A stretch of DNA of 64,000 nucleotides from Strix aluco (taxonomy: Eukaryota; Chordata; Aves; Strigiformes; Strigidae). The translations under genes and the position numbers were made by a program. This document shows, piece by piece, positions 11,501 through 26,500 of the stretch. The notes below the pieces were generated by a model. The model made no database searches, had not been told where the DNA came from, and saw only the letters and a list, made by a program, of their open reading frames with translations. The DNA is taken from assembly GCF_031877795.1 (NCBI RefSeq), contig NC_133933.1:25200029-25264028 (forward strand), written 5' to 3'. Every line of letters starts with the position of its first letter. Position 1 is the stretch's first letter.

Positions 11501-14500
11501 AAAATAAAATTATTTACAGGGAATGGCAACAATTGCCCAGAGGTTTTGCTTGTTTAATGTTCTCCTTCCTCCCTGGACGGAAACTGTAACTCTTCCCATA
11601 GCTTCCCTCTCTAGCTTCCTTTCGCTTTCTCGAGCTGTTTGCTTACTGTTACTTTCCAAACCCCTTGGTGCTCCTGTCTCCGTGGTGACAAGGGGTGGGG
11701 TCTCTGCTCCGCATGTGATGATGACAGGCCAAATGTGAGCTGATACACCCCGGCAGCCTGGGCCAAGCCGCCCTTGTGCCTGGCTCCCAGCACCGGGAGA
11801 GCGTGGGGCCATCGCCCTGGGTGCCCGCGCCCACGCCTCCTGGCAGTCTGACTTGTCTCAGACTCGCCCTGTGAAGTGCGTGTGGGCTTGTGCCACAGTG
11901 GGTCTTCACAGGGGTATGGTCTATTGTAATAAAAGAAGGGGATGGGGTGAGAAAAAAGGTCAGTACTTCAGTGGTTGTGAAAGGGGCTGTTGGCTAGAAG
12001 GACCTTCTTACCTGTTCTCCCATCATGATACATTATATATGTAGTGTTTCCTGCCTGGCGTAGTTGCATGCTTTGTCTATCTTCTGTTTTGGTTTTTGGG
12101 TTTTTTTAAATATGGCCTACCATGGCTATAGAAATCTTTGTTACAAAAAATCAAAAACTACTTGGAGCAGCAGTCTGTGGACTTTTTGGCTGACATGTTT
12201 TCGGGAGATGGTGTGTGTGTGTTTGTGTTGTGTTCCCACTCTACAATTTTCTTTCCCCCCATCCAGATTAGCAAGGCATCTACAAAAAGAGGCGCAGTCT
12301 CAGCACAACAACTCGGAATTCACAGAAGATCAAAAGGTGAGTATTGCTGTTTGCTCAGTCAAGGAGCTTGACTTGTAGATGTTGATGTGTATTATGTGTT
12401 TTTTAATCTCGCAGACCAGAGCCTTATGAGACCTTTTTTTCCTCCCTCAATATACGCAAACAGAAACAGAGCCCAGCATGGCTAAAACAGTTGCTGTCAT
12501 TAGATGTGACAGATGCTCTGCTGTGTAATATTGAATGTCATGCATGCTGGCCAGAGTCCTTCATCACCTGAATGTTTCTTTTTTTGGGTGACCTTTTGAT
12601 AACTTGCTTATACAACGTTAGCACAATTTATATTGTGAAGTCTGAATACAAAATGTCTCGAACTGCAGACATCGAGAGTGTGTGAGGAGGATGTTATCTT
12701 AACATGTAGCACCTCTCTGGGAAGGAGCCTGGCAGAATACTCCCTAGTAGTCTCTTAGAATGTTATTTGTTTAAAATATTTCAAAATACTGAAATTACTT
12801 TACTCCTTCCTCCCTCCCCTCAGTTGAAATGTCTCCTTATCTCAGAATCATATTAATGCAATTTTGTGACAGAATTTAAGAGGAAAATGCTAGGTGAGGT
12901 CTCATACACTCAAGCATTTTCAACAAAGTAAAATCTTTTGAGATATGAGGCCCGCTGAATTTTCATGTCTTGTATAAAGGCATGTTTTTCTTAGGAACAC
13001 CAAATTAGAGAATCCCTTTATTTCCAGATTTCCAAGTCATAAGATCACTTGTTTGAGCAATGGTGTTGCCTGAAAATTGACATTTGCTAGCCCAGAGTCT
13101 CACCTATGGTAATAGGGTGCTAGCATCATGGGATCTGTGTTTGGAAATGTTGGTCCTGAAAACAGGGCCCGGCTACAGAAATTGGAGATGTGTTTAAAGA
13201 AACTCATTACAAAGAAATACACCTTTATGTAGAGTCTGACAGAGGTTTGTAAATGTTTCCTTGACATGTACCAATGAGAAAAGCAAAAAGATGATCTTCC
13301 ATGTTCTGTTTACCTTCTGTAATGAAGATATGGCTCATGATCGTCTTAAACTGAGTCATAATCTTGGAGAAGGATTTGGTCCACCTTTCCTGAACTGAGG
13401 GCTTGGGAGCCTTGTTAATGTCGGACAGCTGTTTAGTCTTTGATTGCTTCTGCTCTCTATCCCTTGCTGGTAGCTTCCTCCATCCTTCTCAGCTATAGTC
13501 ATCCTTACTGCCTGTTTCCCCTCTGTGGATACTTTTGAAAATATGGTTACTTCATGACGGCAAAGCTGTTAATCTCACTTCTGGAGGCATCATCTCCTGT
13601 GAGTATGGGAACCAGAACCACACAGGGCTTTGCTTCCAGATGTTCCCTGAATCTGTGGAAAGGACCTTGGACCAGATTGTGGAAGTGAGTGAGGTCAGCC
13701 ATGAGGGAAGGCCTGGGGGGCTCAGGAAGCAGCGATAACTGACCTCAGATGTTAGATGTGCAACTGCTATCGTGTCTCAAGGCAACAGTCTTCTGAAAAG
13801 AAAAAATGAGTCGCTGTTTTGAATCCTTGCAGAGTGATATCTGTTTCTAAAGCTGGTATAACTTACAAAAGAGGCTGACATTTATATCACTTGCTCTGTT
13901 TTGCAGATTAGTAAGGGGCTGATGCACTGCAACTTTGAGCCTGGTTATCAAATTGTGGTGACCGTTTCATTAGCCACATATGCAACCGAATTCCCCAACG
14001 TTTTGTTGAGAAAACATTCTCTTTCCCTTCTTTACCATGAGGAATGCTAGTCACAACAAAAATAAGAGTCTTGCTATTGTTTTGAAAGAAGCACTTAAAA
14101 CTCTGTACAGCAAAAGCTTTTACTCTGTTGTTAAGCTCCTTGCTGTCCTGGTCTCCCCAATTTCTGCAGGAGCAGAGCCAGTATAATCGAGTGATCATGA
14201 CCAATTACTGTCATTGCTAGTATCATTCACTTGGCATGTTGAAATAGAGTTTGGCATGCTTCTGGGTTTTCAGGCAGTTTGGTTAAATAGAAATATATCT
14301 TCTCTCTTGCCACCCATCAAAAAATCTACATACCAAAATAGCTGCATTTGCTCAACTAAGTTCCTGCCAATGTGTCCACCAGCATGCTATTTCCTCTTGG
14401 TTCCAGAAAGTCTCTTTCCCTGATATCTTGTCTTTCAGAGGTTCTGTATGTCATATAAGAGCCACCTCTTCGTTTTTCTGAATGTAGAGGAGTGTGTAAA

Positions 14501-17500
14501 CTTCAGGGTTTGGTTATCTGATATTCCTGGCCAAGGCTGTGCACAGAATTTCATAGATCGGAGAAGGCAAGGCTGTGAAGCTAGTTATGATTTCCAGTTG
14601 CTTGATCTACCCTCGTTTCTGTCTTTTTGTGTAGATTTACAGTTAGCTGTTTTCCAAAGGACTATACATACTGCTGAAAATTACTTGTGAGGCTGTCATT
14701 GTTTCTTACTTTACATACTCTGTGGGGAAGATGGATTTCAGCAGTGATTCCTCTGTACCAGGGGAAAACTACTAGCTTTATAGCTACAGGGAGAGGACAA
14801 GGCTAGGTTCAAATCCTCAGCCCCATCTGTCTGTATAAACTTTTACCATGTTTGGGTTTATTTTGTGCATCACAGGTGGTGTTACAGTGCGGATATGGCC
14901 ACACCATAATTGATGGTGTGTTACTTGCTAATGTAATCATACAATCTGTTAATCTAACAACACTTGACAGATACCACCAATTTATTTCCTAGGCATACTG
15001 TGAGCCAGTTATCATTTATCTTATAATAAATGCATTGTTTATGGTAAGAATTCAGACTTTTAAATATTCATATCTTGCCTTTTTGCTCTTGATCTGAAGA
15101 GCCTGCTTTGAAACACTGTACGCTACTTCCCTTGAGCAGACTAGTCTCCAGAATTTGCTGTTCATTCCAGGATTTTGAGCTTCTGGGGGGTTGTCATATC
15201 TACTGCTGGACATAATTCTGGAGTTTTAGTCCTTAGGTAAGGCTCTGTCTTGACTTGGATAATCAACAGTGCTGGAATCTTCGTTAGTGATTGTGAATGC
15301 TATTGAAGAATTTCTCTGCAGATAAATACTGTAAACAACAAATCATTGTGTTTAAATCTTGCCACCCTGCAACAGCTTTAAGGAGGCTGTGCAACAATTT
15401 CATCACCTAGAAGCTGTGTGTACGGAATATTAACAGATACGGTTACTGGTGGATTTACCTCAGTCTTAACATCTGCATCTTGCTGTTCTTTTACCTTCAT
15501 TCTGTAAAAAAATCCCACTTTCATTCATGTGTTTTTTTACATGAGTTGTTCCAGTTAGGTTTGGCCATGGTTGTCAGCTTGCCTCCAGCTATAGTTACTC
15601 TCACCCAGTTCTTTATGCAGTAAATTTGACCTTTAAAGTCCTCTTTTGATCACAGTTGTTGCTTCTCATATAACTGTTTTTGTGCTAGGCTGAGTTTTCT
15701 TCAGTATTAGAAAATCATGCTTTTTTTAATGCAGTGGTAGGTTGCTGAAATAAGAGCACCGTTGAACAGTCTTAGCATGATTCATTAAACTACTGGTCTC
15801 CTAACAGCCTAGACCTCTCTTTAAAGCCAAACTCCGCTCTGGCTCTGTATTTATGCAAACATCTTTGACTGCATTACAGTTAGCACAGTCATTACTCACA
15901 CAACTGCACTGAAGAAACCTTGACTACGAGATCAACTGACTCTTTCCCTTTCTAATCACGAGTTTACATAAAACTGAATCTTAACTATTTTAAACTAGCA
16001 AAGTTAATTATGGCTTCAGTCTTTCTAATGAGATGCAGAATGTTTTCCCTGCTGCGAAAAGGAGCCTTTGCATGGGATAGTTGCAGCTGAAAATGATAGC
16101 AGTGTTTAGCTGCATTTTTAACTTTTGGGTTGGGTGTGGTCCCTTAAAAAAATAGTTATGAATAATGCCTGCTGGGAGCTTGCCATATTTCAATAGATTC
16201 CATATAAAACCTATTCTTTACTATTTTAAGACTCCCAAACTCTCTTCAATTAATCTGTTTCTAGAGCCATTATTGCCCTTCTGCCCCCAGGAGCCAGAGG
16301 ACACGCGTTTTGTATCGCCTTTGGTTCTGTTAGGAAGTGCCTAATTCAAGCAGTTTTAAGAATACACAGTTCTGAATCTGCAGGATAGGGAACAGGGGTG
16401 TTGCCAAGCTTATCAGTGAATTGACAAAGGAGATAGGGGTTGAGCAGTGCTTCATGAGACCTCATTTACGGTGTGGGCTTAATGCTTTGCATGTGAGACT
16501 GGGAGGGGAAGAGCCGTGTGAAAATCTGTTTACATGTTCCAATTCCATGGTGGGGCACGGAGACTCTGCACTGGCACCCTGCAAGCTGGTAGCCCTCTTC
16601 CTGTGCTGCAGTTGTGGGGGGTGTTGATCTCATGTGGAATGGGCATGCTCTTTGCTCAGCAGTTGACACTCAAACCATCGGAACAGCTGAGTTTTTGCAA
16701 ATGTTAGAGCTGTAGGCAAACCTCAGAGGTTTCCCCTCCCTTCCCTAGGAAGGATTCTGGATTCCTTTCTTTTGCCCATTACTTCACACCTTCCTCTTTA
16801 GCATTCTGCCTTTGCAAATTTATCTTTCCAGATGTTCTCAAATATAAAAAGGAATTCCTTTTGTTACACTGCAGCTAAGATTAGATGGATGTAGTGCATT
16901 CTCACCCTAGGGACTGAGAATCTGCTTCTGTAGTACTACCTGGTGTCCTCCCATGCAGCCTGAAGGTACATGTAAATCCACAACACCCATGTGCGGAGCG
17001 TGGGTCTGAAAGTGTCAAAATTAATCCAGGACCGTACGTACTCCTTTCTTTTTCAAAAATCTGTGTTTTTCCAAGCTCTGCTAGAGATCCAGCTATGGAT
17101 CTCTGTTATGTAGCAGAATTTATTTTGGGGAGGTAGAATTTTGTGACTGAACCTACACTACAGAATGAACCTCCACAGAAACAGAGCTGTAATATTTTTA
17201 CTTTGCCATGTTGCATGCAAGCATATAGTCATGTTGCTCTATATTAAAATGCCCAAACAGCACGGTGCTGCACATGCTGCATCCTAGGCAGAGGAGAGAA
17301 CAGTATGTGTCCTGTGCTAATATACATCACTTGCTACTTTCCTAAGGTGCTTGAAAGAACTACTTTTTTGGTAAGACCTCCATACAATGGGCAGTAATGT
17401 AAACTATGAGGATGTAAAGTCTGGGCTAATGCCATGTTGTAACAGAGTGTTTAAGACAAAAAGAGATACCGGTTGGTGAGAAATGGCTTTGAAAGCTTTG

Positions 17501-20500
17501 ATGAGCCTGTGGTGGCAGTTGAAAATCAGGTACCTGAGGCTTTTACACACTCCAGCTGTTAGCTCTGCCCTTGAGGTACTGATGTCTGATCTGCTTATGA
17601 TTCAGCTCCTGAACTCTTTCAACTTTCAGTGTGGCCTAAGGTGAACTGAAACTGGAGCCACTTAACTTTCAGCCCAGCCTATTGAAACTAGTGGTGGTCC
17701 AGGAGCTGACTGAGAAGGAGTTGTGACACCCTTAGTAGGAGAGTCAGGGCAGGTGACTGGGGAAGGTAGCTGTGAAAGCACGGACTAGTTTTTATCTGTT
17801 GCTACAAACCTCTTGGAACTGTAATATGCAACCTTCCTTGATAAAGGGAAGTTTTGGCTTTTGACTGATGCTGTGTAACTTGCCAGATGCCCATACTCTT
17901 GAAGTTCTGCTTGAGTTGTGCTCTAGGAAATCTTTTCCTCCCCTTGAATCCAGCTTGGGGATATACTGCCTGATTTAAAAGGAGAGAATGAGATACAGGT
18001 GCATATTTCAACTTTAATCTTCCTTCTGGGGGGTTGGGGGGTGGGGGAACTTACTTTGAAAATAAACTGCTTTTCTTTGTGGCTTCACTGTTGTTGTTTT
18101 TCTTGCCCTATAAATGTTCCACGGAGCATTTTGAATTCTGTTTGGCCCTTATCACTGTAGATAGTCCTAGTTTTTCTTCACTAAAACCTTTTAGTTAATG
18201 AACAAACTTATGATGGTCAGGCAAGGTAAAATATACTGTGCAGCTGTGTCCATTTGATGTCAGTTATGGGAGTCTTAACTCCTCCTTTCACCTGGTAGTA
18301 ATAGAAACAAATGTGACTCTTGCTGGAGCTTCTTATTTTGTGAGACATAAAAGCTTAAGTAGAATTGTCTTCAAAGTAAGATTGCTAGCAATGGGCTATT
18401 TTGAAGCCCTTCCTTCTCTTCTATATTTTTAAATGAAAATGAGAAATTACTTCACAGTTCTGCTCATGGATATTTTAGATAGCTGACAAGTTTGAATCAA
18501 AGAATATATTTCATGCTTCACTCAGAGTTTAAATGTCTTAAAATTACAAAAATAGAAAGTTAGAAAAATAATCCGCCTTTATACTTCCTCTCTTACCAAA
18601 AACCCACAGAAGCGGACTGTGTTTTTTTCAGTGCTGAGATACTGGGCTTCTGTAACTTCTGAGGAGGGTTGACTTGGTCTGCCGAGAAGCCCAATAGAGG
18701 AACTGTAGGCATGACTTCTAAAAGGGCAAATTAGAACAAACCACTCAGATCCTCAGAAGGTAATATACTGCTTGGTTTGGATGGGGTTTTTTTTCTCTTC
18801 CCTATCATTTCAGAGCAGTTGAGTTTATAAACAATTTATGATGTGGTAGGCATTATTACAGTTTCTGCTGAGTGAATGACCCCCATCTGTGTTGATGAGC
18901 TGTGGGTGGGGAGTTAAGTGGCAGATGTCTGTTTCATCTATTGTGCCTTCAGAAAATCTTGCTTGTGTATAAAAAAAGCTTTTGATGCTGAATGATCTGG
19001 TACTGGAAAATAAATCTGAAATCTTTCCAAGAAAAAGCAATTGTTCATATTTATATTTTTAGAAAATGTGCATGTGGAAGAATACAATTTCAGTACTAAA
19101 TTAAGTAATTTCTTTTTTTTCCCTTTCAGAAAACCATAGCTAAAATTGCAACATGCTTGGAACTGAGAAGTGCAGCTTTACAGGTATAGCTCTTTTTCCT
19201 ATGTGACTTTGTACTTTAGTGATAGGTAACTGTAGAGCTTTTTAAAGCTAGTTTAGTGTCTTCAGACATTGCCCAAACTTCTGAAAACAGAGTGAAAAAC
19301 CCTTGAACACTTGGACTCTCCAGGTTGTCAACATGAATGGCCCAGGTGGCTGCCTTAAAAACCTTTAAGTGCTTACTTATATTAGCATGTATTAGGGTTT
19401 GCACAGGAGTTTAACTGCAGGTTTTGTATCTTTGGTTCTTTGTCTAGCTTTCCTCCTTCAGAACTGATTAGTTTGTCTTCCTAACCTGTGTGCAAGAGTA
19501 AAAAGATCCCTGGAGTGACCCTTGCACTAATGCTGCGGCTTCACAAATCGTAACAGAGCAAGAGGAAGAATGTGTGTGTAGAAAAAAAATTACAGCAGTC
19601 ATGAAAACTGTCAGTGCTGTAGGCAAATGTGTGAAAATAATGATTCAGAAGCTACTCTTTGGACTTTTTTCTGGACTGAAAATAGATGTCATGGAAGTGA
19701 ATTTCTTTTTCTCTCAGCACAATCCCCAAAACAAATGGGAAGTGAGAGAAATTTTGAGAAGAGTGTGGATGCGGGAAGGATGAATCAACTGAAGCAAGGT
19801 TTGGGTTACTGGATTACCTCTTTACCGACAAAGAGTGGTGACAGGCAAATTTTGCATCAGGATACTCACAGCAATGCTCCTGAGTACTTCACATTGCTGT
19901 ACAAGGTGCAGCACCTTCAATTGTCCGAGAGGCTGAGATACAGTGACAATTCAGGCAGCATGCTGGAGCTGGACTAATGAGGTGGGGGCTGACCAGTCTT
20001 GAGGCTGTACAGCGTTTGAAGAATTATTTGGTTAGCTCTACCCGTCTTCCAATTTTGATCTAACCTGGGGTGTTTGAACAGTGTTGCACTTGTTCTGAGT
20101 CACAGTGACTTTGTGACGAGGGCAGGTGTGTTCCACTGTGGGACAGCTTCATAGATCAGGTCACATCTCAGAGCAACAGCAGAAGATGCAGCAGCATTAT
20201 AACCTGCCAAACTGAAGAGATGGTGCCTTGCAAGAACAGCCTTCCTTGTTCATTCCTCAGCAGTAACTCAAGGATTTTATAACTTTGTGTGAGGGTACTA
20301 GAACTTCTCATCCGCTTCACTTTGGGGCGTGTTTTACTTGCTGCAGTTCTGTTATGGTTTCTTAGCAGAGATTAAAGCAGTTAGTGAGTGTGGTCATCTT
20401 TTCCTATTCTTCTAACAGTGTGGGTGTAGCTGCTTTACTGTCCTTCTGTAGTCTTGCAGAAGGTCCCTGTTGACACTTGGGCAAAATCAAGAAAAAAACA

Positions 20501-23500
20501 AATATCAGGCCTTAAAGAAATATTGAAAACAGTGGGTAATCTTAAGAGATGCCAAGGGCGCAATGGCACAATAGGCAAGGCCTGATCCTCTGCTAAAAGA
20601 GAATGTCCAGTGCCAGTCCTCTTATTTGCACCACTTTTCTTATGCCAGCTCTGCCGCTTATGTCTCGGAATAGACTAGTTCAGCTTACCAAACTGTTGGT
20701 GAACCACCTCAGAATAAAATATTAGAAACTTTTCCATTGAGTTAGTAAGTCAAATAGGCTTACTGAGGAGCAGACACGTGCTACACATAGGTAAGGAAAC
20801 TGCGTCATCAGAGTTGGAGAAAGAGATGAGAATCTCTCTTCCATTTGCAGTGAGCTCTTAGCTGAGTGTCTTGTCAAACTCATCTTCTATACTGTGATTT
20901 CTGACAGTCTTAAAATGTTGGACGTGTGTCTTGAACTGTGAATGCTCCTGTTGGAGCATTACTTTGCAGTGCAGTCTTACAGCTGATCTTGCTTCAGAAC
21001 AGCTTGATTGGGTCAGAATTAAAACAAGTTCCTCTGTCTTAATGTTCCTGTGTGTAGTACGTAGTCTTCCTGTATGGAAGAGCAGCTAGTTGCTTTAAAA
21101 ATATTTGTCTTGCATTAGAGCTTGGAACATGGGATAAGTTTGTTCTCAGTAAATTAGAAGTAATGTACTTTCCACCTCACCTGTGAACCTAGCCTTTTTT
21201 GGGGAGATTTTGTCTGGGTTTTGTAGGATGTAGCTCTGGAGTAACCTGGCACGCTTGAATGAAGGAAGTACCTTGCATGCTTATTCTAAGATATGGTAGC
21301 TACGAGGGGAAGGTGCATACTAAGATCTAACTCTCTCTTTGTAATGTCCTAGTCTGCTCAATCACAGGATGAATTTAAGCTTGAGGATCTGAAGAAGTTG
21401 GAACCAAGTAAGTAGTATCTTTGTATTTTGAGTGATGTTTATCGTTACAGTGGAAAATATGACAGCAGCATGAATACTGGCTGACTACAATGTGGCTTGA
21501 CAGTAAAGCTGGATTTAGGTGGTTCTTCCAAATATCTGTTACCATGTAGAAAAAAACCTTGATGTGTATTAAGGAATGTAATGTGGGTAACTTCAAAGTA
21601 TAGTAGTCCTAATGTTTCAGATAATGTATTCATCTTTATTCTCAAATAAATAATTCTTTGGGTGTTGTTAATTTTTGCACAAAATAGTAATTTGAGCTGT
21701 CAGTGGTACAGTATATAATCAGATGGAAAATTTACCTGCACATTTCTTATTTGAACTGAATTTCAACACTTTGTGGTCTTCCTCCTTGCAGCATGAAATT
21801 TATTTTTTTCTTCTGAAAATATTTAACTTGTGCTCATGGTAACCAATCACCTGTCACCTACCACTGTAATGCTACCAGACTAATGAAGATAAGAGTCAAA
21901 GTGAGGATGTGAGTCAGTCTTTGAAGGGTTTTGTGTGGTGGTGTTTTTTTCCAACTGATCCTGGGTCAGTTTTTGGTATGTCAATCCAGAAACAACTTTT
22001 GCATGTAGGAAGTATCTATTTATCTGCTACATTTTTCTTCCCATAATGCTGGCTACTTTGTTCTCAAAGCATCCTTACGATCAGAGCTTCTACATCTAAG
22101 CGATAATATCCCGAATGCTAACGTTTCTGCAGTTCTTGGGGAACAGGGGATGTGGAGAAGCTTCCTTCATGCTGGTAAAAGCTGGTTTTATTTTGCTTCT
22201 GTCACAAATGTATCATTAAGGAGGGTGTTAGGGATAAACATAATGGGCAGACAAGACCTTCCACTTCATGAATAAGTTGAGCTTCTCTGCACTCCCATTC
22301 TCTAAGTAACCAGCACAGGATCCTACAGGGAAGCTTGTCAAGAAGCAGGGCATTGAACTGAGCTTCCTAATGTCTCTACCAAAACATAGTCCAAATGCTT
22401 TTAAACTGTTCCCTGAAAATGAAAAGTGAAGGTACGTTACAAGACTGCTACGTTTGTGAAACCCATAACTCAGTAAAGGTTTTAACTATGCATTGGAAAT
22501 ATTAGGTCTTTCTCAATCTACATGTTGCATGTCTGGCCTCTGCATCCTCTGATTTGGGATTATTTTGTATAGATACTCCTGCTCTCTGTTTACAAAGTAT
22601 TTTAAATTGTTTAATGACTGTGGATTTTAGACTCCATTGTACAAATGCTCTGTGAGTGACTGATGGAAGGGGGAGAGAAATCATATGTTAATTGATCAAA
22701 CTGTTCTACAAATCTAAAGAAGTGACTGTCGAAGGGTTTAGTCAGAATTTACGTTCTGCCAACAGACATAAAGCTTCCCTTGAAATGACTCAGAATCAGA
22801 GTCACAGAATCATCTAGATTGGAAAAGACCTTGAAGATCATCCAGTCCAACCATTAACCTAACACTGACAGTTTCCAACTACACCATGTCCCTAAGCGCT
22901 ATGTGAACTCGACTCTTAAACACCTCCAGGGATGGGGACTCCACCACCTCCCTGGGCAGCCCATTCCAACACCTAACAACCCATTCTGTAAAGAAATGCT
23001 TCCTAATATCCAGTCTAAACCTTTCCTGATGCAACTTGAGGCCATTACCTCTTGTCCTATTGCTTGTTATTTGTTTGAAGAGACTCACCCCCAGTTCTCT
23101 GCAACCTCCTTTCAGGTAGCTGTAGAGGGCGATGAGGTCTCCCCTCAGCCTCCTCTTCTCCAGACTAAACAACCCCAGTTCCCTCAGCTGCAACTCCTTT
23201 CCTTAAAAGCCAAAATTTCAATTATGGTGCAGCAGTCCTGTGGCTTATCTTGCCCTCCATCAGAGAATTGATTTTTAGCTGTCAAAAAACCTGTTCAACA
23301 GTGTGAAGTGCATTCAGCCCACGCCTCCTACAACAAGCAACTATATTAAAACTAAGGAAGAGTATGTGGCCATCAGTTTTCAAAGACACTGAGTTATTTT
23401 CCTTGGAAGAGAACGGGTGCTGCTACAACAACAATTGAACATTGATGTTCTTAATGCTGCTGTCTGACTTGAATTGTTCTGGCCTCTTTCTCTCTGAATT

Positions 23501-26500
23501 GTGCCTTTGTTTTGTGGTTTTTAAGTATATCTTGAATAGAGTAAATCTTAATCAGGCCAACACCAGCCATTTTATAAAATGCACCGTGAAGTGTTTTAAT
23601 TTGTGTGTTGTCAATTTTCTCTTGCATTCCACCAGAAAAAGCTAAAAAAATCTGGGCTGGCAATGCAAACAAGTGATTCCTTTGTTAAGTCAAGCCATTC
23701 TGTTAGGGTGGAAGGAAAACAGCTATTCACACAATTTGGCTTGTTTTAATTACTTTTGTGCCTGAAGCTGTCAAAGTAGCTGAGAAATTTGGTTTGGGTG
23801 TTGTTATAACAACCAGGCCCCTTAGATTTAACCTTTCTTTTTTTTTTTTTTTTTTTAGATCTTGTGTTGTCAAGTTCTAACTTTTCCTACTTAAGCTTGC
23901 ATTTCACGCTGCTTGGAAAGTGGAGCAGTTGGCTACTTTTGTTTGTTTATAGGATTTGTCACCGAATCTTTTGTGCTAGAATAATGCTACAGGAGGGTCC
24001 ATACATACAAATAGTTCTTCTGAGACTACACTGTGTGAAATCATTGCTAACACAGTGGATCTCACAAATCCTTTTCTTGTGAAAACTTACACTGGTGTTA
24101 TAATACACATTATAAATGGATAGGCTAGGACATCTTGTGTGCCTCTGTGTGTGTGTGTGATAATTCTAGCCACTAAGCAACTAGTTTCAAACCCAGTGTA
24201 TATGTATTATAAGAGAAGTAGATACTGGTGTGTACTGGGGAGCTTGGTATCAGAATTATTTTGTTTTGTCTATTTAAAAAAAAAAAGAGTCAGTACAGGT
24301 ATCATAGGCTGTCACTAAGAATCAAAATGAACAGTGGTCTTTACCAAGTTAGCGTGTACTGGTCTTACAGCTCATGTTTATAATTCCTTTTGAAATCTCG
24401 AGAAAGAGCCAACTGCTGATAAAATCAATGTGATATTGTCCAATGTCACAAAAGAAAAGGCAGCTTCTGCACGAGACTCTGCAGAACAGTATTTTAAGAT
24501 TTCTGTTGAAAAAGCAACATAAATGGAGGCCACGATGCTGGGATCTGCCTATTAGTTATACACATGGAGAACTTTGAGTCGTGTTCTCAGCGGTGGTATT
24601 ACAGAGGGGAAGTGCTCTTTCTCCCAGAGGCAATATGTGTTTTTAAAAACAAAACCCACAAAAGCCCAAACCAACCTCTTAAAGCTTGGGTGTCTTAAAC
24701 AGTATTGCAAGGGAGATTCCTGTTCTTTGTAACCTAATGTTTTTTTCTGTGATCTGGTTATTTTTATTTAAATCAAGTGAAACTCCCACTTGTGATAGAT
24801 GTAAAGAGGATTTTCCTCTTCCTCAAAGGATGATTGTTGCATTGCTGTTTTACTGCTTTGCTTTTTCTTAGTGACTTTAAGTATTTCACCAGGCTGAGTG
24901 CTGTACATCCACTTCTGATGTTTAAAGGAGCAGTTTAGTAAATCGCCGTATTACAACTTGCAAAATTATTTGCTACTGCTGATGAGACAGAGTTTCAACT
25001 TTTTATAAACTTGATCCGCAGCTTTCAGCTGCAAAAGGCAAGAGGTTGTGGATCATGTTTCCTGAAGTGTTTCTGAGCTAGACATTCAGCATCACCCTTG
25101 TTACCAACACCGCCAGGACGCCTGAAAGCAGCGTACTCCCGTGGGCAGCTCTGGTACCACCGCCCGTGTGCGTGGCTGCAGGAGGGTGTATGCTCAGCTC
25201 TGCCTCCAGGCAGCATCGAGATTTTAGGCGCTGTAAAACCGTTTCCCTTTTTCCTGTGCTGTATCAGTGGAGTATTTTGTGCCCTCTAGTGACGACTGAG
25301 ATCTCTTACTAGAAGGTTTTTTTCAAGGGATGTTCAGTCATGTAGTGAGAGAAACTGGTTTCTGGGGAGAGGGGAATCTAGTGCTTACCAACTTTTGGCG
25401 GATGGGAGGAGAACTGCTGTAATTTCTGTTGCTTCTGTATAACATGTCTATGACTGTAAGAGATCTTGCTTTACTGAGATTTTTCTGCCTGGGGCAGTTT
25501 CACTTTCTGTCTCTGGTATGATGCAGCTCTCGAAGAGCTGGGGAATTCTGAGTGTGATAAAAATCCCCTTCTTTTCCTGAACCTCAGCTGCTTTTCTCTT
25601 GGGAGGTGGCTGTGATTCTTCGCCACCATGGTGAGATCTGCGTTAGTGATCCCTCGGAGCAGAAGTCTTTGGAGGGAGAGAGACTTGGCACCAGTTTTGT
25701 CTGTCACATCTCTGACTGAAGGCAACTTAAAGCTTTTTATGTATCTCTATATTGTGTCCAGCTGGAATCAGACAGTACCTAATGTCTCAGGTGGTGGTAC
25801 AAAAATCTGGAAAAAAAATCAGAATGAGCAAAGACTGGAAAGATTTTTTTTGGGTTCTTTATAGTTTCCCTGAGGGATTCTTTATTAATTGTAGCATTCG
25901 TGTGGTGCCTGTAAGCTAATGGTGGAGCTCATGCCGAGTGATGTGAATATGAAGACAGACAGGGAAGCTTCCCTACACTGGCTTAATTGAAGTGCACAGA
26001 GGGGCCTGGCAGCGATTCCTTAAATATAACTGGTACTTAAGTACCTCTGGGTATTTGTGTCATCTTAACATTGTTTTAAAACAGTTTTGTTCTCATTCAG
26101 TAGTCCTAAGGGGGATTTCTAGTGCTCTGAGAGGTCTTATTGCAAAGTGAGGCTCAGTGAGAGGACTCGGTTTTTCCACCTCCTCTCCTCCTACCCAGTC
26201 TAGGATACTCATTGTCTGGTGGGAGAGTGCTTCTCCCTGCAGGTGTTCTCATGTCAATTTTTAGGCCCTTTAGCCATCATGAAATGCTTATTTCTTTCAC
26301 ATGCTTTTGGAAGTTTTGCTTTTACTGGTAAATGTTTTTGGAAATAACAGCTGAAGTTGTAATTACTAAAACTTGAGTAAGCTTCTAATACAAATGGCAA
26401 AGCCATTCTCCACCGAATGCTGGAGAGTATAGTCAGTGTCTCTAGGGCTTGATGCTCAGATGTTGTACTGTGTCTCTTCTGAATTTTGCCAATCTGCCCA

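Noticed and set aside
22879-23193. 104-codon minus-strand ORF that looks like a real protein
   Set aside because: It is the tail of CR1 ORF2, a transposon remnant, not a host gene.
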